Assembly (NCBI GenBank): GCA_035529435.1
Contig: DATKWS010000022.1
Location: 1-19,621, forward strand
DNA length: 19,621 bases
Reading direction: 5' to 3'
Source: DATKWS01 sp035529435
GTDB taxonomy: Bacteria > Krumholzibacteriota > Krumholzibacteriia > Krumholzibacteriales > Krumholzibacteriaceae
Shown here one piece after another: positions 14,514-19,621 of the stretch. Both the position numbers and the translations under genes were made by a program. Below the pieces are notes generated by a model. It was not told the origin of the DNA. It ran no database searches and saw only the letters and a program-made list of their open reading frames with translations. Numbering within the stretch: the first letter of the stretch is position 1; every line of letters begins with the position of its first letter.

Positions 14514-14968
14514 AGTTCCATCCTCGATCGCTCAATCAGCGCTGCTCCGCCCGTGCGGCGAATCGATGTGTGACCACAATTTGTACGCCGTGGTAAATAT
14601 CCGTACCCCGGCCGTGCATTCCAGGTGCAGAATACATGGTATGCAGAATTCATTCCCAAAAGCCGTGAAATAAAAGCGGCGATCCTACCGGACCGCTGCT
14701 TATCAAACGCGATGGAATACGTCGATATTCAGCCTTAATCCGTCATTCTTGTGTAGTGAATGTTTGGCCGGGCGCCGGGACGGGGGCGCTCCGGCTCAAA
14801 CAGTCCTCGCGCACCGGCGTGGAAGCGATGTATCCCGAGAGATCACACGCCGTGGCGTGCCGGTGCGCTGCGGAACTCGCCGTCGGCCGCCGTCCCTACG
14901 CGCCCGGCCGGTCCATCAACGACGACAGTATTGACGGATTAAGGTCAGGTATCATGCCCAAAAGACAT
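14514..14968. other. Gene-poor stretch between pilA and the ABC operon
   Basis: I see no supported gene here. The part next to the ABC ATPase (14560-14760) is AT-richer and must contain that operon's promoter, but no clear sigma-70 or sigma-54 site stands out. The part 14760-14945 is GC-rich and contains a long inverted repeat (14809-14868). Small plus-strand frames exist there (such as 14756-14989), but they lack ribosome-binding sites, and that one ends inside the terminator. Confidence 0.6.
14809..14868. repeat. 10-bp inverted repeat with a competing inner hairpin
   Basis: GCGCACCGGC (14809-14818) and GCCGGTGCGC (14859-14868) are perfect inverted copies 40 bases apart. Within the interval, CACGCC-GT-GGCGTG (14846-14859) forms a second, compact stem that meets the outer right arm at its first base. 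The two could form a branched fold. There is no T-run, so this is not a standard terminator. It may be part of an untranslated RNA or a DNA site; nothing more can be claimed. Confidence 0.4.
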
Positions 14969-14997
14969 AAAAAAGGGCGGCCCGCGTGAGCCGCCCT
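14969..14997 (-). terminator. Intrinsic terminator after pilA
   Basis: On the minus strand the stem AGGGCGGC (14997-14990) pairs with GCCGCCCT (14981-14974) around an 8-base loop and runs straight into TTTTTT (14974-14969). It lies 29 bases past the pilA stop, so pilA is a single-gene transcript. The other strand has TTTTT four bases past the stem (15002-15006), so weak activity in both directions is possible. Confidence 0.9.
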
Positions 14998-15026
14998 CTC
15001 ATTTTTGCTTCTATACGCCGGAGATC

Positions 15027-15455
15027 TTACTGACCGCTCGTCAGCGTTATGATCGTGTTGCCGTCCTTTCCACAGCCGGTAATCGAGTAGCCGATGTTGG
15101 TACCGGAGGGAGCGACAACGACGTATCCCGTTTCGCCTTCTCCGGCGGCCACGCCGTCGATCGGCTGATCAATGCCTCTGTCGAAGGGATTCGTAAGGTT
15201 AATGCCGCCGGGGAGCATATCGATGATATTGTCACCGCTCGGCGTGACATCAGCCAGAGTACCCGCGTACACACCGTCGCTCTGGACCGCGAAGTCCTCG
15301 GCGGCAAGCTGCACCGTGTGACAGTTCGACTTGACGGAGGCTTCTTTGGCTCTCGCCTGCATGTTGATGAAGTTCGGAATCGCGATCGCGGCGAGAATAC
15401 CAATAATGACCACGACAATCATGAGCTCGATGAGGGTAAAACCCTTGTTGTTCAT
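15027..15455 (-). CDS. pilA: Type IV major pilin PilA
   Basis: The 142-residue prepilin has a very short leader MNNKG, cleaved before Phe6. The mature N-terminal helix is FTLIELMIVVVIIGILAAIA, with Glu5 of the mature protein for subunit packing. It then has the usual FxNMQARAKEASVKSN linker and a compact globular domain of about 90 residues. Two cysteines remain (in SNCHTVQ and ITGCGKDGN), possibly a disulfide that ties the C-terminal strand. The frame extends upstream to 15491, but ATG 15455 has AGGAGGTG at ideal distance and gives a canonical leader. It has its own sigma-54 promoter, a structured leader and its own terminator, and sits just downstream of pilSR as in other PilSR-controlled pilins. 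A minor or pseudopilin role is less likely given this arrangement. Confidence 0.96.
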   Translation of the reverse strand: MNNKGFTLIELMIVVVIIGILAAIAIPNFINMQARAKEASVKSNCHTVQLAAEDFAVQSDGVYAGTLADVTPSGDNIIDMLPGGINLTNPFDRGIDQPIDGVAAGEGETGYVVVAPSGTNIGYSITGCGKDGNTIITLTSGQ

Positions 15456-15480
15456 TCGAGCACCTCCTTCTTTCGGTTGT

Positions 15481-15501
15481 ATCAAAGCCAACGGCCTTGA
15501 T
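15481..15501 (-). other. Stable hairpin in the pilA mRNA leader
   Basis: In the transcript ATCAAGGCC (15501-15493) pairs with GGCTTTGAT (15489-15481) around a three-base GTT loop. This gives nine pairs with one G-U. The hairpin ends 12 bases upstream of the AGGAGGT (15467-15461), leaving the ribosome-binding site free. A second small stem (CGGTT with AACCG, 15516-15531) lies just 5' of it. Such leaders can protect abundant mRNAs from decay; that role is inferred. Confidence 0.55.
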
Positions 15502-15545
15502 TTCCTCTTGTTGCACGGTTACTCAAAACCGCTGTTTTTTGCCTA

Positions 15546-15564
15546 TCCCGACCGTTCCCGACCG
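15546..15564. repeat. Tandem 9-base repeat just downstream of the pilA start site
   Basis: TCCCGACCG occurs at 15546-15554 and again at 15556-15564, a period of 10, close to one helical turn. It falls about +8 to +26 relative to the predicted transcription start. It could bind a regulator on one DNA face or be chance; no other copies were noticed. Confidence 0.4.
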
Positions 15565-15583
15565 GTACGCACGTTGGTTTTTC

Positions 15584-15598
15584 GCAAGGTGTGTGCCA
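15584..15598 (-). promoter_or_regulatory. Sigma-54 (-24/-12) promoter of pilA
   Basis: Read on the minus strand the site is TTGGCACACACCTTGCG. It matches TGGCAC-N5-TTGC with the GG and GC 10 bases apart. The predicted start is near 15572, giving a leader of about 117 bases. Sigma-54 control of pilA by PilR is the established pattern in Pseudomonas, Myxococcus and Geobacter, and pilR is the next gene upstream. Confidence 0.88.
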
Positions 15599-15684
15599 AT
15601 CGACAATCCTATCAGAAAAACCCTAAGTCATTATTATTCATCATATTGTAAGCCTTCGTGCATTGTATACGTTCCGTTTCAAAT

Positions 15685-15714
15685 TGTGAAATGCCAACAG
15701 TCCTCTAAAAATGC
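15685..15714 (-). promoter_or_regulatory. Candidate upstream activator (PilR) site for pilA
   Basis: The minus strand reads GCATTTTT (15714-15707), ten bases, then TGGCATTTCACA (15696-15685). This lies about 113-142 bases upstream of the predicted start, in the gap after pilR. It resembles the sequence in the same position before pilM. PilR binding is inferred only from position and from this pairwise resemblance. Confidence 0.38.
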
Positions 15715-15730
15715 AATGGAGTGCGGATTT

Positions 15731-17107
15731 CTAGTTCTGTTTCAACTTTTCCCTGTCGAGACCGTATCGCTGTATCTTCCGGTAGAGTGTCGAGGCATTG
15801 ATCCCGAGAATCGAGCTTGCCTTTTTCTTCTGCCAGTTGGTCGTGTCGAGGACTGAAATCAGATATTCCTTCTCCAGCTCTTCGAGGGTCATCTGGGACT
15901 TATCGACAATGAGCTTGCTCCGGTTTGGCGAGAAGTTCCTCACCTTCTCGGGAAGATCATCGGGCTGGATCAGCTCTTCCTCCTGGAGGATGACCGCACG
16001 CTCGATTACATTCTCCAGTTCACGTACGTTGCCCGGCCAATCGTAGTTGATCAGGAAATTCATCGCCTCTTTCGACATCGTCTTCCTGCGTCCCGTCCGC
16101 TCCGAGGCGTACGTGAGAAAGTGCTCGACGAGAAGAGGTATATCGTCCTGCCGTTCCCGGAGGGGAGGAATAACAATCGGTATCACGTTCAGGCGGTAAT
16201 ACAGATCGGCCCGGAACCGGTTCTCCTGTACGGCCCGCTCGAGATCCGCGTTGGTCGCGGCGACGAGCCGTACGCTCACCTTGATGGGCGAGGTTCCGCC
16301 CACGGGGATGATTTCCCGCTCCTGCAGGACCCTGAGCAGCTTCACCTGGATTGCGGGGGATGTTTCACCGACCTCGTCGAGAAAGAATGTGCCCCCGTTG
16401 GCGACCTTGAAGAGGCCGTCTTTGTCCCTGATCGCACCGGTAAAGCTTCCCTTCACGTGTCCGAAGAGCTCGCTCTCGAGGAGATTCTCGGGAAGCGCGC
16501 CGCAGTTGATGGAAACGAATGGATTGTTGGTCCTGCTGCTCCGGCTGTGAATCGCCTTGGCGATCAGCTCCTTGCCCGTCCCGCTCTCCCCGCAGACCAG
16601 AATCGTGCTGTCCGTATCGGCGACCTTGTCGACGAGGTTGAACACTGCCTCTATCTCCTCGCTCTTGCCGATGATCTCCTTGGAAAAATCGGATTTCTTG
16701 AGCTGCTTGCGCAGGAACGAGTTCTCGTTCTTCACACGATGTATGTCGAGAGCGTTGCGAATGACCATCTTGATCTCTTCGTTCTTTGCGGCGCGTTTGA
16801 CGAGGTAGTAGAACGCCCCCTTGTTCAAAGCATCGATGGCGGTCTTCTGGGAAGCGTACGCGGTCATAATGATGACGGGGACCGTGCAGTCGATCTCCTT
16901 GATCGCCGAGAGCACTTCGATCCCGTCCATCCCCTCCATGCGGATATCGGTGATCACCACATCGAAGGTGGAGCTCCGCGCGTACTCGACCGCCTTCTTC
17001 CCTTCGTGGCACGTCTTTACCTGGTACCCGTCCTTTTTCAACATGATCGACAGGTACTGGCACATACTCTTCTCGTCATCGACAATCAGAATCCTCTCAC
17101 CTGCCAT
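15731..17107 (-). CDS. pilR: Sigma-54-dependent response regulator PilR (NtrC family)
   Basis: This 458-residue activator drives sigma-54 promoters when phosphorylated. The receiver domain (about 5-118) has the acidic pair Asp10/Asp11, phosphoacceptor Asp54, Thr82 and Lys104. The AAA+ domain (about 143-370) has Walker A GESGTGKE (172-179), the sigma-54 contact loop as GSFTGA (219-224) instead of GAFTGA, and Walker B FFLDEVG (240-246). A Fis-type helix-turn-helix closes it (about 410-455, ASSILGINASTLYRKIQ). Two departures stand out: Ser in the GAFTGA loop, and Arg where nearly all receivers have Pro after the conserved Lys (YLVKRAAK). The gene starts 25 bases after pilS with GGGGGTG upstream. 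No terminator was seen before the pilA control region. Confidence 0.95.
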   Translation of the reverse strand: MAGERILIVDDEKSMCQYLSIMLKKDGYQVKTCHEGKKAVEYARSSTFDVVITDIRMEGMDGIEVLSAIKEIDCTVPVIIMTAYASQKTAIDALNKGAFYYLVKRAAKNEEIKMVIRNALDIHRVKNENSFLRKQLKKSDFSKEIIGKSEEIEAVFNLVDKVADTDSTILVCGESGTGKELIAKAIHSRSSRTNNPFVSINCGALPENLLESELFGHVKGSFTGAIRDKDGLFKVANGGTFFLDEVGETSPAIQVKLLRVLQEREIIPVGGTSPIKVSVRLVAATNADLERAVQENRFRADLYYRLNVIPIVIPPLRERQDDIPLLVEHFLTYASERTGRRKTMSKEAMNFLINYDWPGNVRELENVIERAVILQEEELIQPDDLPEKVRNFSPNRSKLIVDKSQMTLEELEKEYLISVLDTTNWQKKKASSILGINASTLYRKIQRYGLDREKLKQN

Positions 17108-17132
17108 TCAGGTACACCCCCAAGTTAACAGA

Positions 17133-18866
17133 CTATACTTCAACGAGTTGTTCGGCTTCGATTTCCTTGTCTCTCACGCCGTTGGTCACGTAGACCGGCA
17201 GCACGACGCTGAACTCCGTGGTGCCGGCGGCCGTTCGCTCCACCTCGATGCATCCGGCGTGACTTTCGACGATCCTTGCCGCGATGGCCAGTCCGAGACC
17301 GGTACCACTGCTTTTGGTCGTATAGAACGGCTCGAAGATATGGGGCAGCACAGTATCGAGAATGGGAGGGCCGTCGTTGGTGAATGTTATACGGACACAC
17401 TCCGTGCACGTATCGTTTTCCCCGAGCCGTGCATCCACACGATCGATGGTTATGTCGAGCGTACCTCCCTCGCGCATCGCCTCGCACGCGTTCATCCCGA
17501 GATTCATGAACACCTGCCTGATCTGTTCGTCATCCGCGCATATACTCAAGTTCTTGGCTCCGCTCCTGACCCGTATCGATATGGTATCGCGGCGGACCGG
17601 TGAATGCTCGAGGAGCATGACTATCTCCTCGACGCAACGCGTGATATCGACAGGGGTGAATGAAGGCCTCCGAACCCGCGCGTACTCCAGGAAATCGGTG
17701 ATAATGTTATCCAGCCGCGCGGCCTCCTTCGTGATCAGCCCCATCAGCGTCCTGTGTTCACCACTCAACTCGAGCTCGCCGTTGAGCATCTCTATCGATC
17801 CGCAGATCGTCGCGAGCGGGGCGCGGATCTCGTGCGCGATGGCGGCCGACAGCTCCCCGATGGCGGCCATCTTGTCGGCCTGCCTGATCCTCTCGCGTAT
17901 ACGGTGAACCTCGGTGAGATCCTGGAAGAGCGCGATGAGGCCCTGGGTGCTCCTCTCCTCACTCGTGAGAAGCGAGATGCTGATGCCCAACGGGAGCTTC
18001 TCGCCGTCCGGTCTCACAATCTCGAGCTCGTGCCGCTGGCGCGGCACACCGGTCGAGAGGGCGAGCGAGAGTTCCCTCGCGAGCGGTTCGAGGCAGTGGT
18101 CGATTTCCGATACACGCAACCCCTTGAGCTCATCCTCGCGAAGTTTTAGGATCGACAGCGCCGCCGGATTGACCGAAAGAATCTCTCCGGACATGTCGGT
18201 GACGATGAGCCCGCTGTTCATATTCGAGACGATACTGTCCGTACTGAGCTGCATGTGGCGTATCTCCCGCTCCCGATCGGCCAGTTCCTTCCCCTTGCTC
18301 AGCACGCGCTTCGAGATGTAGCCGCTCGCCACACCCGCCACCACGAACACCGCCACGTGGAGGTAACATCGGAGCAGCGGGTGATAGATGCCCCCCCGCA
18401 GCGGCATCCACGTCCATTCAGGGGACGAGATGAAGCCGCCCAACTCGAGGAGGCTGTACATAACGTAAACCAAGGTTGCTATGGAGGCCACGGTGAGCCC
18501 CCCGATGGTCTGAAAGTAGCTGCCCCCCACCAGGACCGGAATAATGTAAAGAATCGAGAAGTAGGAAGCCGATCCTCCGCTGTGGTGGATAATCATCGTG
18601 AGAATGAGCAGATCGATGCCGGTCAGCATCCAGAGAAGGGATTTGAAGGAGGCCCCGCACCGGTACGCGATGTAGACCGAACCCGAGCTGAAGTATGAAA
18701 CTCCCAGCAGGCTGTACAGCGCGATCACGGACAGTTCCCTGTTATCCCGCTGGAGCACCGTAATGGCGGCGCCAATGATAAGGGTCGCAACAACGAACCG
18801 GATTACGGTCAGCTTGCGGAATTTGAGTTCGCCCTCTCGAGACAGCGCACGCGGAATATCGACCAT
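17133..18866 (-). CDS. pilS: Membrane sensor histidine kinase PilS
   Basis: PilS controls the phosphorylation of PilR; in Pseudomonas it senses pilin in the membrane. The 577 residues have an N-terminal block of six transmembrane segments (between about 20 and 185) with little periplasmic sequence. A PAS domain (about 208-320, with NSGLIVTDMSGEILSVNPAA) follows. The dimerisation/phosphotransfer domain has His345 in AHEIRAPLA, and the ATPase domain has the N box NLGMNACEA (455-463), a degenerate G1 box TNDGPPI and G2 GTGLGLAIA. The H box has Ala349 where HEIRNPL normally has Asn, and the G1 box lacks the second Gly of DxGxG. The six-helix sensor supports PilS over a generic NtrB. The start ATG lies 11 bases after pilC with AAGGA upstream. 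Confidence 0.94.
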   Translation of the reverse strand: MVDIPRALSREGELKFRKLTVIRFVVATLIIGAAITVLQRDNRELSVIALYSLLGVSYFSSGSVYIAYRCGASFKSLLWMLTGIDLLILTMIIHHSGGSASYFSILYIIPVLVGGSYFQTIGGLTVASIATLVYVMYSLLELGGFISSPEWTWMPLRGGIYHPLLRCYLHVAVFVVAGVASGYISKRVLSKGKELADREREIRHMQLSTDSIVSNMNSGLIVTDMSGEILSVNPAALSILKLREDELKGLRVSEIDHCLEPLARELSLALSTGVPRQRHELEIVRPDGEKLPLGISISLLTSEERSTQGLIALFQDLTEVHRIRERIRQADKMAAIGELSAAIAHEIRAPLATICGSIEMLNGELELSGEHRTLMGLITKEAARLDNIITDFLEYARVRRPSFTPVDITRCVEEIVMLLEHSPVRRDTISIRVRSGAKNLSICADDEQIRQVFMNLGMNACEAMREGGTLDITIDRVDARLGENDTCTECVRITFTNDGPPILDTVLPHIFEPFYTTKSSGTGLGLAIAARIVESHAGCIEVERTAAGTTEFSVVLPVYVTNGVRDKEIEAEQLVEV

Positions 18867-18877
18867 TCTCTTTATCC

Positions 18878-19621
18878 TTATCCTCCGGACACGACGGATA
18901 CGAGCTTGAACATCGGCAGGTACATGGCGATCAACATGCCGCCGACGATCCCGCCCATGAAAACGATCATCAACGGCTCGATGATCGCCGTGAGGGCACT
19001 GACGGCCGTATCGACCTCGCTGTCGTAGAAGTCGGCGATCTTGTCGAGCATCTCGTCCAGCGCACCGGTCTGCTCGCCGACGGCGATCATCTGCACCACC
19101 ATCGGTGGAAAAACGCCGCTGTCCTTGAGCGGTTCGGCTATCGTGTTGCCTTCGCTGATGCTCTTTCTGGTCTCCATGATCGCTTCCTCGATGACCTTGT
19201 TTCCCGCCGTCCTGGCGGTGATCTCGAGGCCGTTCAGGATCGGCACTCCGCTCGAGATGAGCGTCCCGAGCGTCCTGGTGAACCGGGCGACGGCGCCCTT
19301 GCGGATCACGGAACCGAGCACCGGTACATTCAGGAGTCCCTTATCGATGTTGTACTTGCCCCGCTGCGTCTTGTAATACCGGCGGAACAGGAAGTACCCG
19401 CCGACGACGGCGCCGATGAGCAGCCACCAGTTGGCCCGCAGGAAATTGCTGACCCCCATCACGATCCTCGTCGGGAGGGGGAGTGTGCCGCCGAAGTCCG
19501 TGAACATCTTCGCGAACGTCGGAATGATGAAGAGCAGCATGAACGTCGTGGCGCCCATGGCGACGAAGAAGACGACGGCCGGGTAGGTCATCGCGCTCTT
19601 GATCTTCCGCATCAACGCATC
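18878..19621 (-). CDS. pilC: Type IV pilus inner-membrane platform protein PilC (5' end outside window)
   Basis: PilC is the inner-membrane platform turned by the pilus motor ATPases. Only the C-terminal 247 residues are present; the frame is open to the right edge (codons continue from DALMRKIKSAMTYP), so the N-terminal T2SSF domain lies outside. The visible part holds a transmembrane helix (about 15-37), the second T2SSF cytoplasmic domain (GAVARFTRTLGTLISSGVP, the MIAVGEQTGALDEML motif) and the final membrane hairpin ending EPLMIVFMGGIVGGMLIAMYLPMF split over two segments. It is followed 11 bases later by pilS, consistent with a pilB-pilT-pilC-pilS-pilR order beyond the edge (that part is inferred). 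Confidence 0.96.
   Translation of the reverse strand, partial: DALMRKIKSAMTYPAVVFFVAMGATTFMLLFIIPTFAKMFTDFGGTLPLPTRIVMGVSNFLRANWWLLIGAVVGGYFLFRRYYKTQRGKYNIDKGLLNVPVLGSVIRKGAVARFTRTLGTLISSGVPILNGLEITARTAGNKVIEEAIMETRKSISEGNTIAEPLKDSGVFPPMVVQMIAVGEQTGALDEMLDKIADFYDSEVDTAVSALTAIIEPLMIVFMGGIVGGMLIAMYLPMFKLVSVVSGG

Noticed and set aside
12720..14573. Plus-strand open frame of about 617 codons.
   Set aside because: It lies antisense to four well-identified genes, has no family motifs and is rich in Arg/His/Asp, typical of the mirror of GC-rich coding sequence.
14749..14989. Small plus-strand frames of about 60-77 codons between pilA and the ABC operon.
   Set aside because: No ribosome-binding sites, three overlapping frames are open at once as expected in GC-rich DNA, and one ends inside the terminator stem.
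15456..15491. Longer pilA start at 15491 giving a 17-residue leader.
   Set aside because: The internal ATG has an ideal AGGAGGTG and gives the standard short prepilin leader, and the extension would overlap the leader hairpin.

Overview
This window comes from a GC-rich, Gram-negative (diderm) bacterium, shown by an outer-membrane secretin (PilQ) and the PilMNOP bridge. The layout pilC-pilS-pilR-pilA, an ABC transporter plus a TPR protein, then pilD-pilM-N-O-P-Q follows the order I recall from the Myxococcus xanthus pil cluster, with a similar arrangement in Geobacter. That fits a myxobacterial or desulfobacterial relative, or an uncultured phylum with the same pil layout. The sequence alone does not settle the phylum. 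Every gene is on the minus strand except one serpin at the left edge.

Layout from right to left, the direction of transcription. (1) 19621-15731: the 3' part of pilC, then the sensor kinase pilS and the sigma-54 activator pilR. (2) 15598-14969: a sigma-54 promoter, a leader with a strong hairpin, the major pilin pilA, and its own intrinsic terminator. (3) 14968-14514: about 450 bp without a convincing gene, including a GC-rich patch that can fold. (4) 14513-11247: ABC ATPase, ABC-2 permease, membrane-anchored TPR protein and the prepilin peptidase pilD, tightly packed. (5) 11124-6286: a second sigma-54 promoter, pilMNOPQ, and a strong terminator. (6) 6182-1500: housekeeping genes rsmD and coaD, a class I aminotransferase, a GlcD-type FAD oxidase and the GTPase obg. 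(7) 1-1524, plus strand: a secreted serpin with an inhibitory-type reactive loop, behind a structured leader. Its 3' end overlaps obg tail to tail.

How the genes work together: PilD cleaves and methylates PilA. PilC, with ATPases presumably encoded off the right edge, drives pilus assembly. PilM-N-O-P couples the inner-membrane motor to the PilQ pore. PilS/PilR would activate sigma-54 RNA polymerase at two near-identical -24/-12 sites, one before pilA and one before pilM. The pilin and the envelope-spanning machine therefore appear to form one regulon. The two promoters also share a candidate enhancer motif about 110-160 bp upstream of the predicted start. The ABC transporter/TPR set inside the pilus locus is the part with the least understood role.

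No tRNA, rRNA, CRISPR array, insertion sequence or phage gene was seen.
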